Source: Contendibacter sp031732755 (lineage in GTDB: Bacteria > Pseudomonadota > Gammaproteobacteria > Competibacterales > Competibacteraceae). Taken from it: 64,000 nucleotides of DNA. Under the pieces are notes generated by a model that was not told where the DNA came from, made no database searches, and saw only the letters and a list, made by a program, of their open reading frames with translations. Numbering within the stretch: the first letter of the stretch is position 1; every line of letters starts with the position of its first letter. The stretch is from positions 18,086 through 82,085 of the forward strand of contig JAVMKI010000065.1 in NCBI GenBank assembly GCA_031732755.1, in the 5' to 3' direction. Both the position numbers and the translations under genes were made by a program. Positions 25,579 through 34,493 of the stretch are shown here, piece by piece.

Positions 25579-28398
25579 ATGGATCCGGCGTTTCCCGCCT
25601 TGCCCGACGCGGCCAAGTCGGCGGAATGGGACGATGCCTACCGCCTGCGCGCGACGCCCGACGCCGCCTTGCGGGCGGCGCGGGCGGCGATCCGTGACAC
25701 GACCCGCCTTACCCGCCTGCTGACCATTCTGAGCGAGTCCGGTCCCCTGGAACTTTTACTCGACCGGCTGCTGCTGACGCTCTCGGAACTGTATTCAGCG
25801 GATATCGTCGTGCTACTGGACCCAACGGGAACGGGAACGTTCGCCCCGTTGGCGGCGGTGGGACTGCCCGAGGATTCGCTGCGTCAACCGCTGTCGAGCG
25901 CCGACCATGGCCCCGTGGCGACCGTCATGCGCACCGGGACACCCATCCTGACCGCAGCGGCGGGCGTGGACGCGCAGGTGGACGTTCAACTGCGCGAACT
26001 GGAGGCCGAGACCGCCGTCTGGTTGCCGGTGGTGGGCAGTCATACCCCGCGAGGCGTGCTGATTCTGGCGCGCTGTCAGCCGATCCCGTTCGTGCGCGCC
26101 GAGGTCAATCTGCTGGCGGCCATGGCGTGCCGGATCGGCTTGGCGCTTGAAACCACCCAGCGTGGAGTCCAGTGGGAACGACTCGTTCAGGCGGGTCGCG
26201 AGATCAGCCGCCATCTGGATGAATCGGTGATGAGCCGCGAGGCAGTGCGTCTCTTTCCCGGAGTCGTGGGGGCGGACGCCGCCCTGCTGATCGTGCGCGA
26301 TCCGGGCGATGCGCCGGTTTGCGTCGCCCAGGTTGGCCTCGATCCAGCACGGATCGCCATGGACCGTCATTTGGCCGAACACCTATTCGCGGACCCGCAA
26401 CTTGCCGCCGGCGCGCCGCTCCACCTCACCGACCTGCCTGCCGCCATCGAGTCGCTGGCGTTGGACTCGCCGAACCATTGCCTGGCGCGGGTGCTGCTGG
26501 CGGTTCCGATTCAGCGTGAGGAACGAGTGTGGGGCCTGCTGTGCGCTCTACGGATGGCGCCGGCGCCGTTCGATCCTGGCGCGCTGCAAGTGGTCGCGTT
26601 GTACGCTGGCCAGATGTCGGCGACGCTGGAGAACGCGCGGCTTTACCGCGCGGCGCGCGACGAGTTGGCCGAACGGGTGCGGGCGGAGCAGGCGCTGCAC
26701 GCCAGTCACGAACGCTTTCGCGCCCTGATTCATAGCGTCTCTGACGTCATCGCCATCCTGACCGCCAACGGCGCGATTCGTTACGCCAGCCCGGCGGTCG
26801 AGGCGTTGTGGGGTTGCACGGCGGAGGCGCTGCCCGGTCAGAACGTGCTCGACCGGGTGCATCCGGAGGATACCGAGACCATGCGCGGCCTCTTGTCCCA
26901 GGTGTGCGAGCAGGCCAGCTTGACGTTGACCGGCGCGGTGCGCTTGCGTCAGGGGCAAGAGGCTTGGCGCGATTTCGAGGTCATCCTGGTCAATTTGCTC
27001 GACGAGCCAGCGGTGGCCGGGATCGTCGCCACCTATCACGATGTGACCGAACGCAAGACATTCGAGCAGGAGTTGACGCGGCTGGCGTTTCGCGACCCAC
27101 TGACCGGTTTGGCCAACCGGGCCTATTTCCGGGACCGGTTGCGGCAGGGACTTGCCCGCGCCGACGCCGAAGGGCGGTCGGTCGCGGTGGTTTTCTTCGA
27201 TCTGGACAACTTCAAGATCGTCAATGACAGCCTGGGCCATGCCTACGGGGATCAAGTGTTGCGGGTGGTGGCGGATCGGATCCGCGCCTGTCTGCGCCGA
27301 GGCGACACGGCGGCGCGGCTCGGCGGCGACGAATTCACGGTCCTGGTCGAAGACGTGACCACCGTGGATCAGGTGATGCCAATGGCGGATCGCCTGATCG
27401 CCAAACTGCGCGATCCGGTCCGCCTGGAAGGACGGGATTTGTTCGTCGGCGGCAGCATGGGCCTCGCGGTCAGCACTCCCCATCAGGACAATACCGATGA
27501 TCTGCTCCGCAAGGCCGACCTGGCGATGTACCATGCCAAAAGCAGCGGCAAGGGCCGTTACGCCATCTTCGACGCCCAACTCAACGCGGTGGCCATGGAA
27601 CGGCTCGATTTGGAAACCGAACTGCGCCAAGCCATCCAGCGGCAGGAACTGCGGATCTACTATCAGCCCATCGTCGCGCTGGACGACGGCCGTATTCGCG
27701 GGGTCGAGGCGCTGGTGCGCTGGCAGCATCCACGTCGTGGGCTGATCGCGCCAGAAGGCATTCTACCCATCGCCGAGGAGACCGGGTTCATCATCGAACT
27801 CGGTCAGTGGATGCTGGAGCAAGCCAGTCGACAGATTCGCGCGTGGCAGTTGCGCTATCAAGGCGATCCCCCGCTGTTTTTGAGCGTCAATCTGTCGGTG
27901 CGGCAGTTTCGGCATGCCGCGCTGGTGAGCGAGATCATGGCCCTGCGTCCCAGCGCGCTGGACCCGTGCGGCCTGACGTTGGAAATCACCGAAAGCGCGC
28001 TGATCCACGATCCGGTGGGAGCCACCGCGAAACTCAAGGCGTTGAAGGAGGCCGGCGTCAGGTTGGCCATCGACGACTTCGGCAGGGGGTATTTGAGCTT
28101 GAACCACCTCAAGCGCTTTCCTGTGGACACGCTCAAGATCGACCGTTCCTTCATCCAGGATGTCGAGCAAAACCCGCACGACGAAGCCATCGTGCGGAGC
28201 GTGATTGCGCTGGCGGCGGCCTTTGGCCTGAACGTGGTCGCCGAAGGGATTGAGACCAGCGCCCAGGCGGCGCGACTGCGCGCGTTGGGGTGCGGCCTTG
28301 GGCAGGGTTACCTGTTTGTTCCGCCATTACCGGCCGAGGCGTTTGAAGCCCTGCTAGAGAAGGAACGAGGATACGTCGGGCTGTCAGCGATTTTATGA
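25579..28398 (+). CDS. GAF-PAS-GGDEF-EAL cyclic di-GMP signalling protein
   Basis: About 939 residues, cytoplasmic (no membrane segment). Two GAF-like regions (about 50-200 and 215-355), a PAS domain (about 380-490), then GGDEF and EAL domains. GGDEF is intact (582-586) with an upstream RRGD inhibitory site (RxxD five residues before), so cyclase activity with product feedback is plausible. EAL is also intact (710-712) with the DDFGRGYLSL loop and the KIDRSFI motif, so phosphodiesterase activity is plausible too; the net direction cannot be told. The start at 25579 follows the FIST stop by 17 bp; the open frame from 25390 overlaps FIST and is not credible. It overlaps the 3' end of pyrC by 6 bp, convergent. 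Confidence 0.92.
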   Translation: MDPAFPALPDAAKSAEWDDAYRLRATPDAALRAARAAIRDTTRLTRLLTILSESGPLELLLDRLLLTLSELYSADIVVLLDPTGTGTFAPLAAVGLPEDSLRQPLSSADHGPVATVMRTGTPILTAAAGVDAQVDVQLRELEAETAVWLPVVGSHTPRGVLILARCQPIPFVRAEVNLLAAMACRIGLALETTQRGVQWERLVQAGREISRHLDESVMSREAVRLFPGVVGADAALLIVRDPGDAPVCVAQVGLDPARIAMDRHLAEHLFADPQLAAGAPLHLTDLPAAIESLALDSPNHCLARVLLAVPIQREERVWGLLCALRMAPAPFDPGALQVVALYAGQMSATLENARLYRAARDELAERVRAEQALHASHERFRALIHSVSDVIAILTANGAIRYASPAVEALWGCTAEALPGQNVLDRVHPEDTETMRGLLSQVCEQASLTLTGAVRLRQGQEAWRDFEVILVNLLDEPAVAGIVATYHDVTERKTFEQELTRLAFRDPLTGLANRAYFRDRLRQGLARADAEGRSVAVVFFDLDNFKIVNDSLGHAYGDQVLRVVADRIRACLRRGDTAARLGGDEFTVLVEDVTTVDQVMPMADRLIAKLRDPVRLEGRDLFVGGSMGLAVSTPHQDNTDDLLRKADLAMYHAKSSGKGRYAIFDAQLNAVAMERLDLETELRQAIQRQELRIYYQPIVALDDGRIRGVEALVRWQHPRRGLIAPEGILPIAEETGFIIELGQWMLEQASRQIRAWQLRYQGDPPLFLSVNLSVRQFRHAALVSEIMALRPSALDPCGLTLEITESALIHDPVGATAKLKALKEAGVRLAIDDFGRGYLSLNHLKRFPVDTLKIDRSFIQDVEQNPHDEAIVRSVIALAAAFGLNVVAEGIETSAQAARLRALGCGLGQGYLFVPPLPAEAFEALLEKERGYVGLSAIL

Positions 28399-29451
28399 GG
28401 AGAAGGGGGTCATGCCGCCAGCCGCCAGCCGCCAGCCCAGCGTTTCCCCGGCCCGCAATGGAACCAGTTCATCCGCGCCGAATGGGAAGGATTCGGGAAC
28501 CGCCAGTGGCTGGCGGCGCAAGGTGATGGTCCCGATATTGCGCGGCAGGCCGTAAAAATCCGCGCCGTGGAAACTGGCGAAGGCTTCCAGCTTGTCCAAC
28601 GCCCCAGCGGCGTCGAAGGCTTCGGCGTACAGTTCCAGCGCGGCGTGGGCGGTGTAACAACCGGCGCAGCCGCAGGAGGTTTCCTTGCCGGAACGCGGAT
28701 GCGGGGCGCTGTCGGTGCCGAGGAAGAATTTGGGATCACCGCCGGTCGCCGCCCGAATCAATGCCTGGCGGTGACGCTCGCGCTTGAGAATCGGCAGACA
28801 GTAATAATGGGGGCGGATGCCGCCTTGAAAGATTGCATTGCGGTTGTAGAGCAGGTGGTGGGCGGTGATCGTCGCGGCAATCGTGGTCGGCGCTTCCCGC
28901 ACGTAGTCCACCGCGTCCTCGGTGGTGATATGCTCCAGCACGATTTTCAACGCGGGAAAATCCCAGACCAGCGGGGTAAGCACCTGGTCGATGAAAACTG
29001 CCTCGCGGTCGAACACATCGACGTGAGGGGCGATGACCTCCCCGTGGATCAACAGCGGCAAACCCCGTCGTTGCATCGCCTCCAGCGCGGGATAGATCCC
29101 GGTGATGGTGGTCACGCCGGAATCCGCATTGGTTGTCGCCCCGGCGGGATAGAGCTTGCAGGCGACGAGGTGATCGGACTCGCTAGCGCGGACGATCTCA
29201 TCCGGTGGGGTCCGGTCGGTCAGGTACAGCGTCATCAGCGGCTGGAAGTCCGACCCAGCCGGGACGGCGTTCAGAACGCGGTTCCGGTAGGCCAGCGCCT
29301 GCTCGGTGGTGGTCACTGGCGGGCGCAGGTTGGGCATGATGATGGCGCGGGCAAATTGGCGGGCGCTGTGCGGCACCACCGCGTGGAGAGCCGCGCCATC
29401 GCGCACGTGGAGATGCCAGTCATCGGGGCGGGTAAGGGTGAGGGTGTCCAT
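28393..29451 (-). CDS. pyrC: Dihydroorotase
   Basis: Cyclises carbamoyl aspartate to dihydroorotate in pyrimidine synthesis. The 352-residue protein is colinear with E. coli PyrC: metal-binding DWHLHVRDG (His14, His16), IMPNL, HGEV (about 137-140), LEHITT with a conserved His, and LGTDSAPH with the catalytic Asp. Length and start are those of the class II, short enzyme. It is monocistronic, divergent from the Hsp70 region and convergent with the GGDEF-EAL gene. Confidence 0.95.
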   Translation of the reverse strand: MDTLTLTRPDDWHLHVRDGAALHAVVPHSARQFARAIIMPNLRPPVTTTEQALAYRNRVLNAVPAGSDFQPLMTLYLTDRTPPDEIVRASESDHLVACKLYPAGATTNADSGVTTITGIYPALEAMQRRGLPLLIHGEVIAPHVDVFDREAVFIDQVLTPLVWDFPALKIVLEHITTEDAVDYVREAPTTIAATITAHHLLYNRNAIFQGGIRPHYYCLPILKRERHRQALIRAATGGDPKFFLGTDSAPHPRSGKETSCGCAGCYTAHAALELYAEAFDAAGALDKLEAFASFHGADFYGLPRNIGTITLRRQPLAVPESFPFGADELVPLRAGETLGWRLAAGGMTPFSS

Positions 29452-29581
29452 GCGGTTCCGGTTGGCGTAACGTCGTTAGGGAATTATAGACCGCCAGGCC
29501 GCCGCGAGAGTCGGTCCATGGCTTCGTGGAATCGAACGCGGGGCATGGTCAAGCGGGACGCTCGGTGGTTACAATTTAACA

Positions 29582-29788
29582 ATGATCACTTGGGATGAGT
29601 CGAAACCCTGGAATCACCCGGCCAAACGTTGCGCGCGCGTGGCGGCCATGCGGCCTGCGATGAAGGCTTTTATCACTTGGGATGAGTCGAAACCCTGGAA
29701 TCACCCGGCCAAACGTTGCGCGCGCGTGGCGGCCATGCGGCCTGCGATGAAGGCTTTTCTTCCCAACCAGTGGCGCGGCGAGGGCTAA
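29582..29788 (+). other. 68-codon ORF made of a duplicated 29-residue unit, in frame with and just before the Hsp70 gene
   Basis: ATG at 29582 and TAA at 29786-29788. The peptide is two identical copies of a unit beginning ITWDESKPWNHPAKRCARV and ending RPAMKAF, plus a short tail. It shares the frame of the Hsp70 gene and is separated from it by this one TAA. A TACAAT -10-like element (29570-29575) lies only 7 bp before the ATG, so a transcript from it would be nearly leaderless. The ORF may simply be a dispersed DNA repeat read as protein; coding status is doubtful. Confidence 0.3.
29585..29758. repeat. Perfect 87-bp tandem duplication
   Basis: Two identical copies (29585-29671 and 29672-29758), each starting ATCACTTGGGATGAGTCGAA and ending in GATGAAGGCTTTT. 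The period is a multiple of three. It lies between pyrC and the Hsp70 gene, probably within the Hsp70 promoter or 5' region. Confidence 0.95.
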
Positions 29789-29791
29789 GCC

Positions 29792-32581
29792 ATCGCCCGC
29801 GCCCATTCGCCCCGCTATCTGGTCGGTATTGACCTCGGCACGACCCATACGGTCGTCGCCTACGCCGATCCGCGCGCCGCCGCCATCCACCTGTTCGCCA
29901 TCGAGCAACTGATCGCGCCCGGCGCGGTGGCGGCGCGGCCGCTGTTGCCGTCGACGCGCTATCACCCGGCGGCGGGCGAACTGGCGGCAATGGATCGGCA
30001 ACTGCCCTGGCCTTTCGCCGATCCGGGCGAGGTCACCGACGTCATCGTGGGCGAACTGGCGCGGGAGCGCGGCGCGCGGACCCCGGGCCGACTGGTGGCC
30101 AGCGCCAAAAGCTGGCTGTCTCACGCTGGCGTGGACCGCACCGCGCCGATTCTGCCCTGGGGCGCGGCGGAGGAAATCCCCAAGGTGTCGCCGGTCGCCG
30201 CGAGCGCCAGCACGCTGGCCTATCTCCGCGCCGCCTGGAATCACCAGTTCCCCCATCAGCCGCTGGAACGGCAGGAGCTGGTGTTGACCGTGCCGGCTTC
30301 GTTTGACGAGGCGGCGCGGGCGCTGACGGTGGAAGCGGCGCGGTTGGCCGGATTGTCGCAACCGCGGTTGCTGGAGGAACCGCAGGCAGCCTGCTACGAC
30401 TGGCTGTACCGCCATCGCGGCGACGTGGCGACGGCGTTGGGCGAAGCGCGGCTGCTGCTGGTTTGCGACGTGGGTGGCGGCACCACTGACCTGACCTTGA
30501 TTCAGATTGAAGCGGATGATCAGGGACCAAGACTGACCCGCGTCGGCGTTGGCGACCATCTGATGCTGGGCGGCGACAATATGGACCTGACCTTGGCGCG
30601 GACCGTCGAGGCGCGACTGGGCGGCGAGCGGCTGAATGCGGGCGAGTTGTCGCAACTGTGGCAGCAATGTCGGAACGCCAAGGAGCGCCTGCTGGCCGAT
30701 GCCGCGCCGGAGCGAGCGACCGTCACGGTGCTCGGCGGCGGTTCACGACTGGTCGGCGGCGCGCGGTCGGCGGAACTGAGCCGCGACGAGGTTCGGGCGT
30801 TGCTGGTGGATGGATTCCTGCCGATGGTCGAATTCGGCGAGCAACCCCGGAGCCGGCGCGCGGCGGTGGTCGAATTTGGTCTACCTTATGCCGCCGATCC
30901 AGCCATCAGTCGCCATTTGGCGGCGTTTCTAGCGCACCACGCCGACGCGGCCCGGCGGGCGCTGGGCGAACGAGCGTCGGCGGACGGTCCCGCGTTACCC
31001 GATGCGGTGTTGCTCAATGGCGGCGTGTTCCACGGCGCGGCGCTGGCTGGGCGGTTGCTGGACATTCTGGCCGGCTGGCGCGGCGCGCCCCTGGCACAGT
31101 TGGATAATCCCGATCCTGACTTGGCGGTAGCGCGCGGCGCGGTGGCCTACGGTTTGGCGCGGCGCGGTCAGGGCTTGCGCATCGGCGGCGGTTCGGCGCG
31201 CGGTTATTTTCTGGTGGTGGACAGCGGAGGCAAACACAGGCAAGGCGTTTGCCTGTTGCCGCGCGGCGCGGAGGAGGAACGGGAAATTCGACTGGATCGC
31301 ACGTTCTCGCTGCGGCTGGGCGCGCCGGTGCAGTTTCATCTGTTGTCCTCGACCGGGGACGCCGTGCATCCACCGGGTGCGATGGTGGCGCTGGATGCCG
31401 AGGAGTTCACGCCCCTGCCGCCGATTGCGACCGTCATCGAGAGCGAGGCGGGCGCCGACGAGGTTTCGGTGCAATTGCTGGCGCGGTTGACCGAGATCGG
31501 CACGCTGGAAGTGGACTGCGTCGCGGTGGAACCCGCATTTCCCACCGCGCGTCCGGGCGAGGGGAACGCGGGGAGCGTGGAACCGGGACGCTGGCTGCTG
31601 GCGTTTCAATTGCGCGGTGGCGACGTGGCGACGCTGGCCCGCTTGCATCCACGCTTTTCCGAGGCGGCGACGCGAATCGAGCGCTTCTATGGTTCCCGCG
31701 CGTCCGATGTGGATGCAAAGGAAATCAAGATGTTGCGCGCCGATTTGGAACGCTTGTTGGGCAAACGCGAGGGTTGGGAGACGCCGCTGTTGCGCGAATT
31801 GTCCGGTGTGTTGTGGGCTGGGGCGCGGCGTCGGCGGCGCTCGGCGGATCACGAGCGGCTCTGGTTCAGCTTGGCGGGTTATTGTCTCCGCCCCGGTTTC
31901 GGTTATCCGCTGGACGACTGGCGCGTGCGGCAATTGTGGGGTTTATACGGACAAGGGGTGCAATACCACCAGGACGCGCAAAGTTGGGCGGAGTGGTGGA
32001 CGTTGTGGCGACGGGTGGCCGGTGGACTGGACGCGGCGGCGCAGGCGCGGTTGGGCGAGGAATTAATGATGGAGCTGCGGCCGTTGACCGGTAAGGCCGC
32101 CAAGAGCAAACCAGCGGGGGTGGAAGACATGGCGCGGCTGGCGGCGGTATTGGAACGGTTGCCGGCGGCGCGCAAGATCGAACTCGGTGAAGTGTTGCTG
32201 GCGCGGTTGGCGCGCAAGGGCGAGTCGCCGCAACTGTGGTGGGCGGTGGGCCGATTGGGGACACGGGTTCCCGCCTACGGCAGCGCCCACGATGTGGTGC
32301 CCGTGGCGGCGGCGGCAAGTTGGCTGGAACGGGTGCTGGCGTTGGACTGGAAAGCGGTGATCCCGGCGGCGTTCGCGGCGGCGCTGCTGGCGCGGCTGAG
32401 CGGCGACCGAGAACGAGATTTGGACGAGGCGCCACGCGCTAGGGTCATCCAGCGCCTGCGGGCGGCGAGAGCGCCCGCCTCGTGGCTGCGGATGGTGGAG
32501 GAGATCGCGCCGCTGGATGAGGTGGATACGGGTCGGATGTTTGGCGAGGCGCTACCACCCGGGTTGCGGCTGGTGCGGTGA
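29792..32581 (+). CDS. Hsp70-family protein (DnaK-like ATPase, ~930 residues) without a standard start codon
   Basis: An Hsp70-fold ATPase: phosphate-1 loop GIDLGTTHTVVAY (about residues 13-25), phosphate-2 loop CDVGGGTTDLTLI (about 226-238) and the adenosine-binding LLNGGVF. The C-terminal ~400 residues are not a normal DnaK substrate domain; they resemble the long tail of uncharacterised proteobacterial Hsp70 homologues. The frame is closed by TAA at 29786, and no ATG, GTG or TTG occurs before the phosphate-1 loop. GAGGG (29780-29784) lies 7 nt before ATC at 29792, so ATC marks the likely (ancestral) start. The first standard start in frame, GTG at 29927, would delete the ATP loop. Confidence 0.8.
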   Translation: MARAHSPRYLVGIDLGTTHTVVAYADPRAAAIHLFAIEQLIAPGAVAARPLLPSTRYHPAAGELAAMDRQLPWPFADPGEVTDVIVGELARERGARTPGRLVASAKSWLSHAGVDRTAPILPWGAAEEIPKVSPVAASASTLAYLRAAWNHQFPHQPLERQELVLTVPASFDEAARALTVEAARLAGLSQPRLLEEPQAACYDWLYRHRGDVATALGEARLLLVCDVGGGTTDLTLIQIEADDQGPRLTRVGVGDHLMLGGDNMDLTLARTVEARLGGERLNAGELSQLWQQCRNAKERLLADAAPERATVTVLGGGSRLVGGARSAELSRDEVRALLVDGFLPMVEFGEQPRSRRAAVVEFGLPYAADPAISRHLAAFLAHHADAARRALGERASADGPALPDAVLLNGGVFHGAALAGRLLDILAGWRGAPLAQLDNPDPDLAVARGAVAYGLARRGQGLRIGGGSARGYFLVVDSGGKHRQGVCLLPRGAEEEREIRLDRTFSLRLGAPVQFHLLSSTGDAVHPPGAMVALDAEEFTPLPPIATVIESEAGADEVSVQLLARLTEIGTLEVDCVAVEPAFPTARPGEGNAGSVEPGRWLLAFQLRGGDVATLARLHPRFSEAATRIERFYGSRASDVDAKEIKMLRADLERLLGKREGWETPLLRELSGVLWAGARRRRRSADHERLWFSLAGYCLRPGFGYPLDDWRVRQLWGLYGQGVQYHQDAQSWAEWWTLWRRVAGGLDAAAQARLGEELMMELRPLTGKAAKSKPAGVEDMARLAAVLERLPAARKIELGEVLLARLARKGESPQLWWAVGRLGTRVPAYGSAHDVVPVAAAASWLERVLALDWKAVIPAAFAAALLARLSGDRERDLDEAPRARVIQRLRAARAPASWLRMVEEIAPLDEVDTGRMFGEALPPGLRLVR

Positions 32582-32782
32582 GTGGAGCGAAGCGCGGTAG
32601 CCTCGGTTCGTGACCTGGCGGCCATCTATAATCGATCCTGGCGGCGCTGCATCGGTGGCCGATTCAAACCTGCCTTTGGAAGGCCGGCATTGCTCGGGAT
32701 GCCCCTTGCGGGCGTGGCTGGAATGGCGAACAATCCTACTGTTGCCATTGCTTTCCGTCCTCAATAAATGGAGAAGAACATC

Positions 32783-33232
32783 ATGTCCGTGGGCCAATAT
32801 TGCAACCGCCAGGTCGTTACGACCGAGAAAACCACCGAGATTCGCGAGATCGCGCGACTGATGCGCCACCATCATGTTGGCACCATCGTGGTGGTGGAAC
32901 GCCGTGACGATGCGGAATATCCGGTCGGGATCGTGACGGACCGTGATCTGGTGGTCGAGGTATTGGCGCAGAATCTGTCTCCCGAAACCGTGACCGTTAG
33001 CGATGTCATGAGCGGCAAACTGCTGGTTGCGCGGGAGGAAGACAATTTCTGGCGGACCCTGGACCGAATGAGCGCCAAGGGTGTACGGCGGTTGCCGGTG
33101 GTGGACGGCAAGGGCGCGCTGCTGGGCATTCTGACCATCGATGATGTGCTGACGGCGCTGGCGGTGGGTTTGTCGGATGTATCCCGCCTGGTGCAGCGGG
33201 AGATCAACAAGGAAGTCCAACAGCGGCAGTAG
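32783..33232 (+). CDS. CBS-domain pair protein
   Basis: A 149-residue cytoplasmic protein made of two CBS motifs (about 5-60 and 70-130), with typical VGIVTDRDLV and LLGILTIDDVL repeats. CBS pairs bind adenine nucleotides and act as energy or ionic sensors, either alone or for a partner; no partner domain is present. The start at 32783 is used because GGAGAAG lies 9 nt upstream; an ATG at 32768 precedes it in frame. It lies about 50 bp before the alanine dehydrogenase gene and may share its transcript. Confidence 0.85.
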   Translation: MSVGQYCNRQVVTTEKTTEIREIARLMRHHHVGTIVVVERRDDAEYPVGIVTDRDLVVEVLAQNLSPETVTVSDVMSGKLLVAREEDNFWRTLDRMSAKGVRRLPVVDGKGALLGILTIDDVLTALAVGLSDVSRLVQREINKEVQQRQ

Positions 33233-33284
33233 GGGACGGCGTAAAAGGATTCTCGGTTCTTGCCCAAACTCTTGGGAGACAATC

Positions 33285-34406
33285 ATGCGGATAGGGGTGC
33301 CCAAGGAAATCAAGACGCACGAATACCGGGTCGGAATGACGCCGGGCGGCGTGCGCGAGGCGGTGCGGCACGGACATGCCGTGTGGGTGGAAACCGGCGC
33401 GGGAATGGGTATCGGCCTGAGCGACGCGGCTTACGAGAAAGCGGGCGCGACCGTCGTCGCCTCGGCCACCGAGGTGTTCGCCCAGGCGGATTTGATCGTC
33501 AAGGTCAAGGAACCGCAACCGGTCGAATACGCACGGCTGCGGGAGGGGCAAACGGTTTTCACGTATCTGCACCTGGCTCCCGATCCTGAACAGACCAGGG
33601 GTTTGCTGGCGTCCGGTTGCACCGCGATCGCCTACGAGACCGTTACCGACTCGCGAGGTCGCTTGCCGTTGCTGGCGCCGATGAGCGAAGTGGCCGGGCG
33701 GATGGCGATTCAGGCTGGCGCGCGCGGCCTGGAAAAATCCCAGGGTGGGAGTGGTGTCTTGCTGGGTGGGGTGCCGGGGGTATTGCCAGGCCGGGTGGCG
33801 GTTCTGGGCGGCGGAGTGGTGGGAACCAGCGCGGCGCGGATGGCGGTCGGCCTGGGCGCGCGGGTGACGGTGCTTGACCGATCCCTATCGCGCCTCCGGG
33901 AGTTGGATGATCAGTTTCAGGGGCGGTTGCTCACCCGCTTCGCCACGCTGGAGGCGATTGAGGAAGAAGTTCTGGTGGCTGATCTTACGGTCGGCGCGGT
34001 GCTGATTCCAGGCGCGGCGGCGCCCAAGCTCATTCCCCGGACGCTGTTGGCGGCGATGTTGCCAGGGTCGGTGTTGGTGGATGTCTCGATTGACCAGGGC
34101 GGCTGTTTCGAGACCTCGCGGCCCACCACCCACGCCGACCCCACCTATCTCGTGGATGGAGTGGTGCATTATTGCGTGGCCAACATGCCCGGCGCGGTGG
34201 CGCGGACCTCGACTTTCGCGTTGACCAACGCTACCTTGCCCGCCGTTCTGCAACTGGCGGATCAAGGCATCGTCGCCGCGTTGCGGGACGATCCGTATCT
34301 ACGCGCCGGGCTGAATGTCCATCGTGGGCGGATTACTCATCCGGCGGTGGCGGCGGCGTTGGGTGACGACTATTTACCGCCCGAGGACGCGCTGGGCTTG
34401 GCGTGA
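33285..34406 (+). CDS. ald: Alanine dehydrogenase
   Basis: NAD-dependent interconversion of alanine and pyruvate plus ammonia. The 373-residue protein begins MRIGVPKEIK; substrate-binding Lys75 (KVKEP) and His96 (YLHLAPD) are present, and the NAD-binding glycine loop is VLGGGVVGTSAARMA (about 174-188). Length fits the family (about 370). The start has GGGAG 8 nt upstream; the longer open frame from 33177 overlaps the CBS gene. The late motif ANMPGAVARTST is typical of alanine dehydrogenases and separates it from transhydrogenase alpha subunits. Confidence 0.93.
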   Translation: MRIGVPKEIKTHEYRVGMTPGGVREAVRHGHAVWVETGAGMGIGLSDAAYEKAGATVVASATEVFAQADLIVKVKEPQPVEYARLREGQTVFTYLHLAPDPEQTRGLLASGCTAIAYETVTDSRGRLPLLAPMSEVAGRMAIQAGARGLEKSQGGSGVLLGGVPGVLPGRVAVLGGGVVGTSAARMAVGLGARVTVLDRSLSRLRELDDQFQGRLLTRFATLEAIEEEVLVADLTVGAVLIPGAAAPKLIPRTLLAAMLPGSVLVDVSIDQGGCFETSRPTTHADPTYLVDGVVHYCVANMPGAVARTSTFALTNATLPAVLQLADQGIVAALRDDPYLRAGLNVHRGRITHPAVAAALGDDYLPPEDALGLA

Positions 34407-34493
34407 GCGGTGGCATTGACGCGCAATGGATGATTTGCGCGGATTCCGCCGCTACAATCCCCGCTTCTTGTTGACCCGCCGGATGATGAAGCC

